Notes: generated from the letters alone by a model not told the origin. A stretch of 64,000 nt of DNA from Acidobacteriota bacterium (GCA_018268915.1 JAFDVQ010000006.1:992001-1056000), one strand, 5' to 3'. Numbered from the stretch's first letter, positions 49,106 through 58,300 are shown. Numbers and translations: made by a program.

Positions 49106-50287
49106 ATGAGGACGCGTTATTGGGTGTGTCTGGCTTTGGCGGCGCTGTGCCTGACAGGCTGCAGCGGTTTTTGGAAGGCGCCTTCGGGCGGTGGCGGGGG
49201 TGGTGGCGGCACGACGCTGAGTAGCGGAGACTTCTACGTCATCAATTCAGCGACCAATGAAATCGCCGGGCTTTATGTGAAAGCAGGTACGCTCACAGCG
49301 CTCGGCACATCCAGCAAACTGTCTGCGTCGCCGATTGCAATTACGATTGCTCCGAACAATGCGTTTCTGTACGTGAGCACGCTCGGCGGCATATTTGTTT
49401 ATACGATTGATAGTTCAACGGGCCAGCTAACGGTGGGCAATTCAGGCCAACCAATCTCGTCTGATCCGGCAACGAGTATGCAGGTGGACTCGACGAACTC
49501 GTGGCTCGTGGAGGGTTTTTCGGGTACATCGAATCTTTTTGCAATCCACGTAGACCCCAGCACAGGTATCTTGCAATCGAACCAGGAGCAGTCGGCGGTA
49601 CTGTCAAGCTCAGGGCTCAGGCAGGTAGCAATCTCGCCGGACAATACAACTGTCCTTGTGGCGATGGGAACGGGGGGTACAGCGACAATCCCGTTCAACG
49701 CGCAAAACGCAAATCCGTTTGGAAACGGGGGAACGATCGGGACCAAAGGGTCCGGCGGTGCGGCATTCTCCGTCGCTTTTGACCCAATCCCGTCAGGCGC
49801 AGGCGCTCCGCGATTGTTTTACATCGGCGAAACATTGGCTGTGGGAGTAAATGGTACCGACACGAACACCGGCGGCCTGCGGGCTTTCACCTACAGTGGA
49901 AAGCAGGAGATCAGCGGCTCGCCGTTCAGGATCGGTGGGCTGGCTCCGTATTCCATTCTGCCGTTTTCCGATGGGAACTACGTGTACGTGGTGAACAGAC
50001 AGACGGCCAGCGGGACTACGGGAGTGATCGCAGGCTTTTCGGTCGCTACAACGAATAACGTGGTCGGTCTGACGGCACTTGGCAGTACGTTCAACGCTGG
50101 AACGAATCCGCAAATGCTGGCAGAAGACAATACCAACCAGTTTGTATTTGCGGTCAATTTTGGCGGCAACCCCGACCTGCTGGGTTACACGATTGATGCG
50201 ACCAACGCGGGCTACCTGGATAAGGTGACTTCGAACTCGACGGGGACGGATCCAGTGCAGGCGAGCGCAATTGCAGCTGTTCATTGA
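49106..50287 (+). CDS. Beta-propeller (lactonase/YVTN-like) lipoprotein
   Basis: A 393-residue lipoprotein. The signal peptide MRTRYWVCLALAALCLTGC ends in the lipobox LTGC, followed by a glycine-run linker (eight Gly) and a repeat-built domain. Repeats contain texts such as SPIAITIAPNNAFLYVSTLGGIFVYTID, GLRQVAISPDNTTVLVAM and QMLAEDNTNQFVFAVNFGGNPDLLGYTID, the pattern of 6-phosphogluconolactonase-like seven-blade propellers. The exported location argues against a metabolic lactonase. AAGGAG lies 9 bases upstream of the ATG. Propeller lipoproteins of this kind are numerous in Acidobacteria; the role is unknown. Confidence 0.87.
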   Translation: MRTRYWVCLALAALCLTGCSGFWKAPSGGGGGGGGTTLSSGDFYVINSATNEIAGLYVKAGTLTALGTSSKLSASPIAITIAPNNAFLYVSTLGGIFVYTIDSSTGQLTVGNSGQPISSDPATSMQVDSTNSWLVEGFSGTSNLFAIHVDPSTGILQSNQEQSAVLSSSGLRQVAISPDNTTVLVAMGTGGTATIPFNAQNANPFGNGGTIGTKGSGGAAFSVAFDPIPSGAGAPRLFYIGETLAVGVNGTDTNTGGLRAFTYSGKQEISGSPFRIGGLAPYSILPFSDGNYVYVVNRQTASGTTGVIAGFSVATTNNVVGLTALGSTFNAGTNPQMLAEDNTNQFVFAVNFGGNPDLLGYTIDATNAGYLDKVTSNSTGTDPVQASAIAAVH

Positions 50288-50356
50288 CGTAAGCGATTCA
50301 GTTAACACCCCAGGTGTTGCGGGGCCAAGGTAGCTGCTATCCTCAGATAGACCTCA

Positions 50357-51601
50357 TTGGCTGTGTTGACGCGACTTTCAAATTTGCTCCTCTCGCCTTT
50401 TCGGCACAACGCTGCCAAATTTCCCATTCTGCTCCTGCTGGTTACGCTGGCCTTTGCAACTGGCTGCAAACATCTGCGAAAAGACAAGCGCGAAATGGTA
50501 TACGTCGCCGCTCGGCAGATGTACCTGAAGGACCGCGTCGCAGCGGTGTCGAATCGTGTCGGTGAAGTTTCCAATGGCCAAGCACTCGAGGTGCTGGAGC
50601 ATGGACGGCGCTTTCTCAAAGTTAAGACCGAGAAGAATGAGATTGGCTGGCTTGAAGAGCGCGCGGTCATCGATGCCGATGAGTACAAGGTATTCCAGGA
50701 TCTCTCCGATAAGCACAAGAGCGATTTCGTCGTGGCGACCGGTACGCTGCGTGACGATGCGTACCTGCATGTAAGCCCGGGACGGAACACAGATCGTTTT
50801 TATCTGCTTCCTGAGGCTGACAAACTGCAACTGCTGGTGCGGGCATCTGTGCCAAGGGTTGCGCCCGGAACGCCACCTCCGGTAAAGAAGACTCCGCCGA
50901 CCGCGACAACGGCAGCGGGTAAGGCCCCGGCGCAGTCGACAGCAAAGCCAGCGACCGATAAGCCGACGAAAGATGAGGACGACAGCAAGGTCGCCGATGA
51001 GCAGCCGGCCCAGCCGGAAGTTCCGATGGAGGACTGGTGGCTGATCCGCGATGCTCATGGCCGCGTGGGTTGGTTATCCTCAGGCCGTGTGGATGTGGAT
51101 GTTCCGGATGAGGTAGGGCAGTATGCAGAAGGCCAACGCATTGTGGGAGCGTATGTGCTGATGAAGGTAACCGACCCGGAAGCCGACGTTCCTAACCATC
51201 AGGTCTCGGAATACGTGACCGCGATGAGCCCGCCAAGGTCCGGACTGCCGTTTGATTTCGATCAGATCCGCGTGTTCACCTGGAGCGTGAAGCGTCACCG
51301 CTATGAGACGGCGTTTCGCGTTCGGCCGATTCAGGGTTATCTGCCCGTCAAGATAGGCACGCAGCCGAGTGGCAGCGGGACGGAGCCGACCTTCAGTTTT
51401 CAAATCGCGAGTACTCCAAATGTTGCAATCGATCCGAGTACAGGAATTGCAAAGCCCGCGAGTCTACGCACCATCACGTACGCTATGCGCGACAACATGG
51501 TTAGGCGCGTCGGACCGGACATGGCGCCGATTCCCACGACGCATGTGCCCGGCGAGAAGGCAAAGGCCAAAACCAAAATAGCGAAGAAAAAGCACCGCTA
51601 G
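50357..51601 (+). CDS. SH3-domain lipoprotein with low-complexity linker
   Basis: A protein of up to 414 residues. The N-terminus SPFRHNAAKFPILLLLVTLAFATGC is a lipoprotein signal with lipobox ATGC. Next come bacterial SH3-like segments, one at about residues 45-110 (MVYVAARQMYLKDRVAAVSNRVGEVSNGQALEVLEHGRRFLKVKTEKNEIGWLEERAVID) and a second near 215-245 (WLIRDAHGRVGWLSSGRVDVDVPD). A Pro/Lys/Ala-rich linker lies between them at about 170-215. The C-terminal tail is basic (KAKAKTKIAKKKHR). There is no ATG near the signal; TTG 50357 or GTG 50363 are candidates, without a clear ribosome site. The function is unknown, probably envelope-related. Confidence 0.8.
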   Translation: MAVLTRLSNLLLSPFRHNAAKFPILLLLVTLAFATGCKHLRKDKREMVYVAARQMYLKDRVAAVSNRVGEVSNGQALEVLEHGRRFLKVKTEKNEIGWLEERAVIDADEYKVFQDLSDKHKSDFVVATGTLRDDAYLHVSPGRNTDRFYLLPEADKLQLLVRASVPRVAPGTPPPVKKTPPTATTAAGKAPAQSTAKPATDKPTKDEDDSKVADEQPAQPEVPMEDWWLIRDAHGRVGWLSSGRVDVDVPDEVGQYAEGQRIVGAYVLMKVTDPEADVPNHQVSEYVTAMSPPRSGLPFDFDQIRVFTWSVKRHRYETAFRVRPIQGYLPVKIGTQPSGSGTEPTFSFQIASTPNVAIDPSTGIAKPASLRTITYAMRDNMVRRVGPDMAPIPTTHVPGEKAKAKTKIAKKKHR

Positions 51602-51607
51602 TCGAGT

Positions 51608-52771
51608 TCAGGCTCTCCGAAAGGGCAGATGGTCTGCCTCTGAGACTGGGCTGTGGTGTGACACGGTCAATGCGCGCTCGGGAATCCGCGTCCATCCAGC
51701 TATCCGGCCGAGGGCCCCGGGAACGAGCGAAAGCACTCCGGTTGCCAGCATACGCCCAGTCGAAGTTACCATCATGCGCGAGAGCGAATTGGCGATGCTC
51801 ATACCATTTTGCAGATGGCCTTGAAGTTGGGCGAGGTACTCGTCTGCAGATCTTCCGGCAAGGAACATCTCCGATGCGAGATTGGCGCTGTGCAGCGCGA
51901 TGGACATGCCATCCCCCGTAAAGGACGGGATGACGGCAGCCTGATCGCCGATGCGCCAGATACCATTCGAAGTCTTCGCAACGTAGCCATAGGGAATTGG
52001 CGAGATGGCGAGAGGTTTAAGCCAACACGGCTCCGCTCTGTCAAGAATTTCATTTAGCGCAGGCGTTTCTTTGCGGATTGCTAGCAGCAGTTCGGGCCAG
52101 CCCCCCAGTTCGCGCATGCGCCGTTGACGAAGAACAAAGCACAGGTTGGCGGTAGTGCTCTCGACACGTGCGAGTCCTCCATAACCTTCGCGGAAGAGAA
52201 ACAGCTCCATCGTGTTTCGGACTGCCTGCAGCGATTGCGGATCGAGCCGCCAATGCATTTTGAAACCGACAAGGTCTTGATGAGAGCCAGCGCCGCGCGG
52301 AAGGTGCGCGAGATCGTGCTTGCCGGTGGCGACAAATACGTGGTCAGTTGCAATTGACTCGCCGTCGCGGACCTGGATTGAGAAGCGATCGGATGTGCGT
52401 TCCAGCTTCTCGACGAAGCTTCCCCGGCGAACTTCGCATCCCTCCAAGGCAGCTCTCTCGAGCAAGGCATCATCGAGAACGCGACGTGAAAGGGATTCGG
52501 CGCAGAACGGCAGGTCCGCTGCAACAGTCTTGCAGCCTGAATGAAGGCGAACGCGCCGGATGGGATGGGAACCGAGTGCACGCGCGTCGATGCCCACGCT
52601 GTGCAGATAGCCGAGCGCTTCTGCGCTGAGGAATTCACCACATACTTTGTCGTGAGGACCGCGTAGCTTTTCCAGCAGGATCACGCGACGTCCTGCGGCG
52701 GCGAGCCTGAAAGCCAGCATGGATCCAGCGAGTCCTCCACCAATGACAACGTGTTTGGCTTCGCCGGCCAT
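51608..52771 (-). CDS. FAD-dependent oxidoreductase of the type III polyketide cluster
   Basis: A 387-residue flavoprotein of the geranylgeranyl reductase / aromatic hydroxylase superfamily. The FAD-binding fold is HVVIGGGLAGSMLAFRLAAAGRRVILLEKLRGPHDKVCGEFLS; a second FAD contact is GIWRIGDQAAVIPSFTGDGMSIALHSANLASEMFL (the GD motif). It starts at ATG 52771, sharing one base with the methyltransferase stop (TGATG); an upstream ATG 11 codons earlier overlaps that gene more. In related clusters such flavoproteins hydroxylate the polyketide ring to a quinol or quinone. That role is inferred from context. Confidence 0.87.
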   Translation of the reverse strand: MAGEAKHVVIGGGLAGSMLAFRLAAAGRRVILLEKLRGPHDKVCGEFLSAEALGYLHSVGIDARALGSHPIRRVRLHSGCKTVAADLPFCAESLSRRVLDDALLERAALEGCEVRRGSFVEKLERTSDRFSIQVRDGESIATDHVFVATGKHDLAHLPRGAGSHQDLVGFKMHWRLDPQSLQAVRNTMELFLFREGYGGLARVESTTANLCFVLRQRRMRELGGWPELLLAIRKETPALNEILDRAEPCWLKPLAISPIPYGYVAKTSNGIWRIGDQAAVIPSFTGDGMSIALHSANLASEMFLAGRSADEYLAQLQGHLQNGMSIANSLSRMMVTSTGRMLATGVLSLVPGALGRIAGWTRIPERALTVSHHSPVSEADHLPFRRA

Positions 52772-53505
52772 CAATGGATCCGCTGCTTTCTGCGCCCTAC
52801 GCAAAGACGGGCAGGCGTAAAGCTCTGGATGCGAATGTCAGATTCTGCAAGTCCGGCCGCGGTGCACATTCTGCGCCAATCATGCGGGATGAAGGCGCGG
52901 GCAATGGAGACAGGCCCATCGTGCTGGACGAATGGATGAAGCCTTGCGACTTTGGCGAAAGCCTTGAAGAGTTGATAGGGGACCGAAGCTCGTGAGAGGT
53001 CGTTGATGAACCAGCCAATGCGCGCGGTGGCATCCATCCACTGAATGAATCGAATTATGTCAGGCTCAGTGAGATGGTGAGTAAAGAGCGAACTGACGAT
53101 GATATCTACAGGCTTATCGCATTCGAGAGAGAAGATGTCGGAGGCGACCCAGCGAATTCGGCTTCTGGCAGGGGTTGCCTCACGGGCGATCGCAATTGTG
53201 TCCGGATTCAGATCGCATCCGGTCATCGCGACAGGAATTTTCCGACGGCTCGCCCATTGCTCGATGCGGCGAAGGCTGTCTCCATAGCCGCAGCCTACGT
53301 CCATGATGTGGACTCCTCCGTCCTTGGGTAACGCCAGCAAGTTCAGCCAGGCGAGAGTAGGCCTGTAGGCAAAGAACCAGCGGTTGACGCGGGCTAGATC
53401 GCGAAGACAGTGTCGAAGAACGTCGCGTGAGCACGGCTCGTCCATCAACTCCGGCAGCTCGGAGATCTCTGCGCGCCGGCTGAGATCGATGGCGTCAGGC
53501 GGCAT
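52771..53505 (-). CDS. SAM-dependent methyltransferase of the type III polyketide cluster
   Basis: A 244-residue class I methyltransferase. The SAM motif is VHIMDVGCGYGDSLRRIEQWASRRKIPVAMTGCDLNPDTIAIAREAT, followed by IRWVASDIFSLECDKPVDIIVSSLFTHHLTEPDIIRFIQWM. The late text HDGPVSIARAFIPHDWRRMCTAAGL is typical of small-molecule O- or C-methyltransferases. The ATG at 53505 overlaps the synthase gene by 11 bp. It probably methylates the polyketide product. Confidence 0.87.
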   Translation of the reverse strand: MPPDAIDLSRRAEISELPELMDEPCSRDVLRHCLRDLARVNRWFFAYRPTLAWLNLLALPKDGGVHIMDVGCGYGDSLRRIEQWASRRKIPVAMTGCDLNPDTIAIAREATPARSRIRWVASDIFSLECDKPVDIIVSSLFTHHLTEPDIIRFIQWMDATARIGWFINDLSRASVPYQLFKAFAKVARLHPFVQHDGPVSIARAFIPHDWRRMCTAAGLAESDIRIQSFTPARLCVGRRKQRIH

Positions 53506-54565
53506 GGAAGAGCATAGTCTCCGCTGTGACGCCGGGGCCGAATGACATGGCGCATCCACGCTGGCCTGGGGCTGCCGTTCTCATCACATTCTCCAGGACA
53601 AACATCACGGTTGCTGATGACATGTTGCCGAAGCGTGCCAGGATGTCGCGGGAGTGGCACAAGGCGTCTCCAGGTAAGCCCAGGCCCTTTTCGACAGCAT
53701 CGAGGACGGTGCGGCCGCCGGGATGTACCGCCCAAAGATCGAAGTGGAGCGGGTCTTCTCCGCGAGTGATATTGCGGCCGACTTCTCTCATGGCGCGAGA
53801 GATTTCTGCAGGAACCTGGCCGGAAAGAAACATGTCAAACCCTGACTCGCGAATCCTCCATGTAATGAGGTGGCCGGAATCGGGCATTCGCAAGGCAAGA
53901 AAGCTATCGATACCGAGACCCGTTCGTTTCCCGCTGATGAGGCACGCCGCGCACCCATCGGCGAACAGAAGAAACGACAGCATCTGTTCGAGATTCTGAG
54001 TCTCCTGCAGGTGAAGCGTGCAGAGCTCGAGGCTCAGGACCAGGATGACAGAATCCGGTTCGGACCGAACGATATGATGAGCCGATTTGAGTGCGTTGAT
54101 TGCAGCGTAGCAGCCCATGAAGCCGATCATCGTGCGTTCTACCGAAGGATTGAGGCCAAGATGGTTCACGATGTCGAAGTCAAGACCAGGCGCGTATAGG
54201 CCGGTACAGGAAGTGACGATGACGTGCGTTACAGATCTGCGCTCTTCCATCGTTAGAGAGAGCTTGTTAAGCGCGCATGCCGCAAGCTGCGGCGCAAATT
54301 TTTCGAAGGCCTGCATGCGACGCGCAGTGTCAGGGAAGTTGCCCGTTTCATAAACACCTTCAGCGTCGCGCCACCTGCCGTTTCCGCAGTCGATTGGTTG
54401 AAGGAACGAAAATCGATGTTCGATTTCGGACATGCGAACCATGCGCCGGAATAACGATCGCTTGATTCCTTCCGGCATCATGGTCTCAGCAAAAGCAACG
54501 AAGGAATGATGGACGTCGTGGGGTGGGACCGAGCTGGCGATTCGGTTGATGTAGGCAGTGGTCAC
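53495..54565 (-). CDS. Type III polyketide synthase (chalcone/stilbene synthase superfamily)
   Basis: A 356-residue homodimeric ketosynthase. The catalytic triad is visible: Cys151 in MIGFMGCYAAINA, His281 in LWAVHPGGRTVLDAV and Asn314 in ARFGNMSSATVMFVL. Family text VIVTSCTGLYAPGLDFDIVNHLGL precedes the active site. It condenses malonyl-CoA extenders onto an acyl-CoA starter to give alkylresorcinols, alkylpyrones or similar. GTG at 54565 has GAGGG upstream at good spacing; GTG 54571 is the longer alternative. It is the first gene of a tight three-gene operon with overlapping ends. Confidence 0.93.
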   Translation of the reverse strand: MTTAYINRIASSVPPHDVHHSFVAFAETMMPEGIKRSLFRRMVRMSEIEHRFSFLQPIDCGNGRWRDAEGVYETGNFPDTARRMQAFEKFAPQLAACALNKLSLTMEERRSVTHVIVTSCTGLYAPGLDFDIVNHLGLNPSVERTMIGFMGCYAAINALKSAHHIVRSEPDSVILVLSLELCTLHLQETQNLEQMLSFLLFADGCAACLISGKRTGLGIDSFLALRMPDSGHLITWRIRESGFDMFLSGQVPAEISRAMREVGRNITRGEDPLHFDLWAVHPGGRTVLDAVEKGLGLPGDALCHSRDILARFGNMSSATVMFVLENVMRTAAPGQRGCAMSFGPGVTAETMLFHAA

Positions 54566-54673
54566 TTGCACCCTCTTTGCTGAATTGGAGACCTTAGAGA
54601 TTGTTAGATTCGCCGTGGCGCTTCGGTGTCACCTGAATGTCACTCTCATTTCAGCAGATGGTCGGAAGATGAT

Positions 54674-54691
54674 CACAGTGTTCAGACTGTG
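54674..54691. promoter_or_regulatory. Inverted repeat between the arylsulfotransferase-like and polyketide genes
   Basis: CACAGT-GTTCAG-ACTGTG is an 18-base dyad with 6-bp perfect arms, 109 bases upstream of the polyketide synthase start and 19 bases past the stop of the preceding gene. It could be an operator of the polyketide operon or a weak 3' hairpin. Confidence 0.45.
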
Positions 54692-54709
54692 AATAAAATC
54701 TCGTGGCAA

Positions 54710-56593
54710 TCACCACTGCACGCCGGGATAGAGGCTTGGCCAGCGGTAGGTATGGAATTGGTCTCCGCTGGGCGTTGTGCCTTGCCAGAGCACCCGAGTC
54801 GCCTGTGAATTGAGCTCTTGAACGATACCTCCATTAATGGTTGAACCAAAATTCGCGTGAATGTTGCCGTTCGGGAGCTGCTCCACATTTCCGCCGAAGA
54901 AGGTGAAAAACGCTGGTGGCGGGGTGTAATGAGTGACCAGAGTTGCGGTCATGTTCGTCTCGTTGAGCTCGAGCACCGGAATCGTAGAGTAGCAGCTCGA
55001 AGCTGTGGGAGCGAGCGGCTTGCATATCACCTGCCCAGATGGGAAGAGGCGATCGTTGCCATTGTCCATTATGCCAAGGCGATAAACACCGGTGGTATTG
55101 GGCGAGAAGTAATTGAGCCCGTGTTGTGCATAAAACCAGTCGGTTGGATCGGTGCCTCCGATCAGCTTGAAGTCGCCTCCTTCACCTAGCCGCCACATTA
55201 CGTCACCTGAGCCCTGCCCATCCTGGAAATTGATCTTGATGATCCAATTCTGATGGCGGATCGACAGGAGCAGGTTGTGATCGTCGGTCGAGTAGAGCAA
55301 GCCGTTGGAATGTGTCCAGTCGGGGAAGCTCATGAAGTGCCGATTGATGTCGAGATGATCGAAGGTGTTCCAGACCCAATCCGGATTCCCGTTCTGATCG
55401 ACATCGACAATGGCATCTCCCAGCACAGGCGTGATTCCCGGATACCCCGGCAGGTCAGTGAAGTTCTTTCTGTAGTCGGTCAGCATCGCCCAGTGGCCAT
55501 TTGGAAGAGCGAGCACGCTGTGATGAAAGCCCCTGAAGTTGTAGACATTCCCGTCGGCATCACGGAGGTTCGAGGCGGCTAGCTTTTGATTGAGATCATC
55601 CATTGTGAGGCTACGGATCGTGTTGCCCGCGAGGTCAATTTCGCGAATCTCGTTCACAAGGCCAGTGGTATTGGTGACGGTCGTAGAAGAGAGGTATGAG
55701 ATAAGCATCAGCATGTCGCCATTGGGGAGCAGCTGAATGCCTTGGATCAGGTCGGCGAGGGAGCCGTGGTAGAGGTAGGTCCAGATCACGTTGCCGTCGA
55801 GATCGGTAGCGAAGGCCTGGAGCACATTGGATGGGATCGCAGTGTTCCAGAGTTCAATGCCGGGTTGGGGAATCGCTCCATTGGCTGCGGTCGTCTGAAC
55901 AGGAGTTGTTGGCGGCGGCGTGCCTGTAGTGCAGGTGTGGTCTGAGTCGGTATAGGTTGCGCCGTTGTCGAGTGTGACGCGAGCGCGCATGTGGTAGAGC
56001 GTCTTGGCCACCATGCCGGCGACGAGGACTTTCACACTGCCTCCAGCGGGACCACTGGGAACCTGCCAGGTGCTGCGGCCATAGTCGGTGGTCTTTCCAA
56101 ATTCAATGGAGACTTTGCCTGAGGCAGGAAGGTTGATAGAGTAGGCGGCGACAAGAGGGCTGCCGGTGATATCGGGGCAGGACACCTGCGCAGGAGGCAC
56201 CAGTGCCACGACAGCGGTGGCGTAGTCTTGCGCAGGCGAAGAGGATAGGGCCGCGGTGACAGAGATGTTAATTCCTTGCGAGACGATGGACGGCGCGACA
56301 TAGTTCCCGGCAGCGTCGATCTTGCCCGTTTCGGGTTTGCCGCTGACGACGCCATTGACGAGCCAATCGATCTTTTCTCCTGTGGGCGATGAAGCTGTAA
56401 ACCGGAATTCCTGCCCAGGAGCGAGCGCAACGTAGGTGGGTGAGATTGTGACCGAGCCCCTCTGCGAGGGAGTGCCGGGACCGGTGGGAACCGTCGCGTT
56501 GGGATTGATCCAATAGCCGCATCCGGAAACGACGAGCGCAAGCAGAAGACAGAAAAGGCGGAATGAGTCGCCGGCATCGGGGAAAGATCTCAT
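54710..56593 (-). CDS. Arylsulfotransferase-like (ASST) lipoprotein
   Basis: A 627-residue exported protein. The signal FRLFCLLLALVVSGC ends in lipobox VSGC. Residues about 45-240 form immunoglobulin-like beta domains (SVTISPTYVALAPGQEFRFTASSPTGEKIDWLVNG and a fibronectin-like part). The rest is a beta-propeller of the arylsulfate sulfotransferase type: IELWNTAIPSNVLQAFATDLDGNVIWTYLYHG, GFHHSVLALPNGHWAML, DWTHSNGLLYSTDDHNLLLSIRHQNWIIKIN and FYAQHGLNYFSPN, with the recurring His residues of that family. Whether it transfers sulfate is not shown. It lies directly upstream of the polyketide operon, whose phenolic products would be possible acceptors; this link is speculative. Confidence 0.85.
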   Translation of the reverse strand: MRSFPDAGDSFRLFCLLLALVVSGCGYWINPNATVPTGPGTPSQRGSVTISPTYVALAPGQEFRFTASSPTGEKIDWLVNGVVSGKPETGKIDAAGNYVAPSIVSQGINISVTAALSSSPAQDYATAVVALVPPAQVSCPDITGSPLVAAYSINLPASGKVSIEFGKTTDYGRSTWQVPSGPAGGSVKVLVAGMVAKTLYHMRARVTLDNGATYTDSDHTCTTGTPPPTTPVQTTAANGAIPQPGIELWNTAIPSNVLQAFATDLDGNVIWTYLYHGSLADLIQGIQLLPNGDMLMLISYLSSTTVTNTTGLVNEIREIDLAGNTIRSLTMDDLNQKLAASNLRDADGNVYNFRGFHHSVLALPNGHWAMLTDYRKNFTDLPGYPGITPVLGDAIVDVDQNGNPDWVWNTFDHLDINRHFMSFPDWTHSNGLLYSTDDHNLLLSIRHQNWIIKINFQDGQGSGDVMWRLGEGGDFKLIGGTDPTDWFYAQHGLNYFSPNTTGVYRLGIMDNGNDRLFPSGQVICKPLAPTASSCYSTIPVLELNETNMTATLVTHYTPPPAFFTFFGGNVEQLPNGNIHANFGSTINGGIVQELNSQATRVLWQGTTPSGDQFHTYRWPSLYPGVQW

Positions 56594-56692
56594 CAGGCAA
56601 TTCGAACCTGGCTGTAAAGAGAAAAAGTCAGTAACCCGCTTAGAACCTGTTGAGACTATTGACGTCGCTCAGAGTCGGAAGGGTGCTTGAGG

Positions 56693-58300
56693 TCAGGCCT
56701 TTTTGCCGCGGCCGTTGGACGAATGCGACTCTTTTGGTGCTGCTTCGGCACGTTTTCGCAGCTCATGCTCGACTACTTTCAGCATCTCGGACTCAGGCGC
56801 GGGTTTGCCGGTCCAGATTTCGAATTGACGTGCGCCCTGCTGAACGAACATCTCGAGACCGGTCACAACAGGAATGCCGCGTGATCTGGCCAACTTGAGC
56901 AACGGGGTCTCGAGCGGGTTATAGACCATGTCGAAGACGAGGCTTGCGTTAAGCTCGTTTTCCGCGATGGGCATGGCTTGCTTCGCCCCGGCCATTCCGC
57001 ATGGAGTGGCATTGATGATCACGTCGAATCGCTGTTTGGCAAGCAGTTCGTGTTTGAGGGACTTGGCTTTTGCCTGCCGGGCGAGGGTGACCGCATGCTC
57101 GTGAGTGCGATTGACGACGAGTACTTCCGCTCCCTCTTCGACGAGGCCAAAGACGGCTGCGCGAGCCGCTCCTCCAGCACCAAGGACGGCAACTCTAGCG
57201 CCTTTGAGCCTGAGCCGACGCTGCAGTGGACGGACGATGCCTGCAACATCAGTGTTGAAACCGTAGAGCTTGCCGTCTGCGCCCATCCGGAGGGTATTGC
57301 AAGCCCCGATCTTCGAAGTCAGCGGGTCCATGTTCGCCAGGTGCGGCAGGACCTCAGTTTTGAATGGCATCGTAACCGCGCATCCGGCCAACGGGAGCTC
57401 AAGCGCCAAAGTCAGCAGATCCTGTACGGATTTGGCTTTGAGCGGCAGGAGGGTGGCATTGACGATCTCTCGACGGAAGGCGGCGTTTTGAAGCAGCGGG
57501 GAAAGGGAATGGCTGATCGGATTTCCGGCGACTCCAAAGATACGGGTAGCCGGGTCGAGATGCTCTAGCCGGTAGAGATCGCGCAGGGCTTCGGCTGTCA
57601 CTTGGCCGGGAGCAGTTTCGGTCTCCGCAGACCAGGAGGCGAAAGTAAAGGCTGCTCCAGTGCGGGGACCCAGGATGCGGCTTACAAGTCCCTCTTCCCC
57701 CATGGCGATGCCGACTACCTGCGAATTGAGAGAGCGGTCTTCGATGAGGCGAAGCACGGCAAGATTGTCGGCAAGATTTCTGGCCGTAGAGACAACCTTC
57801 ACAAATTCAGGCTTGAAAGCCTGAATGCGATTGGCAGCCTCCTCCAGGCCCTTGGTGCGGCTGAAATCATGAAAGCTGACCAGTAATGCGGCTCCGGCCG
57901 TGCGCAGCTTGGCTACCTGGGCCGACTTGGCTTCCTCTGCGGACTCGACTTCGAGATCGATGATCTGGCAGCCGCACTGGGCGGCCTTGGTCAGGATTTC
58001 GAGTTCCGAAGCAAGCTGACCATCGAACGAGCCGCCGTGAGCTTTGCGACGGCAGGTAGCGATTGCAGTCACGTCCTTATGCTCGGCCAGAAACTGCTTG
58101 ACGTACGGCAGGGCATTGGCTGGTTTGGACAGGGAATCGAGACGCAACTCGAGGAACTTGAAATCTTTGCAAGCCGCTTCCGCGCGCTCCATCAACTCAG
58201 CGGGCGACTTGCCTTGAATGGCGACACAGAGCTTACCCAGCCGGGGCCGGGGAGGTGCCGGGGCGGTGGGAGTAGGCGCGACTGCGACGGCGTTCGGCAT
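56693..58300 (-). CDS. aroDE: Bifunctional 3-dehydroquinate dehydratase / shikimate dehydrogenase
   Basis: A 535-residue fusion. The N-terminal type I dehydroquinase covers about residues 20-235: LCVAIQGKSPAELMERAEAA, FLELRLDSL, ATCRRKAHGGSFDG, LLVSFHDFSRT and the Schiff-base Lys in FVKVVSTARN, then SRILGPRTGAAFTFAS. The C-terminal shikimate dehydrogenase begins IFGVAGNPISHSLSPLLQNAAFRR and has VTMPFKTEVLPHL, YGFNTDVAGIVRPLQ, the NADP motif VAVLGAGGAARAAVFGL and VNRT. This fused arrangement is best known from plants and Planctomycetes/Chlamydia-type bacteria. The N-terminal 20 residues are Ala/Pro-rich. The C-terminal 20 residues are basic. Confidence 0.95.
   Translation of the reverse strand: MPNAVAVAPTPTAPAPPRPRLGKLCVAIQGKSPAELMERAEAACKDFKFLELRLDSLSKPANALPYVKQFLAEHKDVTAIATCRRKAHGGSFDGQLASELEILTKAAQCGCQIIDLEVESAEEAKSAQVAKLRTAGAALLVSFHDFSRTKGLEEAANRIQAFKPEFVKVVSTARNLADNLAVLRLIEDRSLNSQVVGIAMGEEGLVSRILGPRTGAAFTFASWSAETETAPGQVTAEALRDLYRLEHLDPATRIFGVAGNPISHSLSPLLQNAAFRREIVNATLLPLKAKSVQDLLTLALELPLAGCAVTMPFKTEVLPHLANMDPLTSKIGACNTLRMGADGKLYGFNTDVAGIVRPLQRRLRLKGARVAVLGAGGAARAAVFGLVEEGAEVLVVNRTHEHAVTLARQAKAKSLKHELLAKQRFDVIINATPCGMAGAKQAMPIAENELNASLVFDMVYNPLETPLLKLARSRGIPVVTGLEMFVQQGARQFEIWTGKPAPESEMLKVVEHELRKRAEAAPKESHSSNGRGKKA

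Noticed and set aside
49190..49215. G-rich run as a contingency (phase-variable) tract
   Set aside because: The run is interrupted and encodes a Gly linker behind a lipobox, with no homopolymer long enough to suggest slippage.
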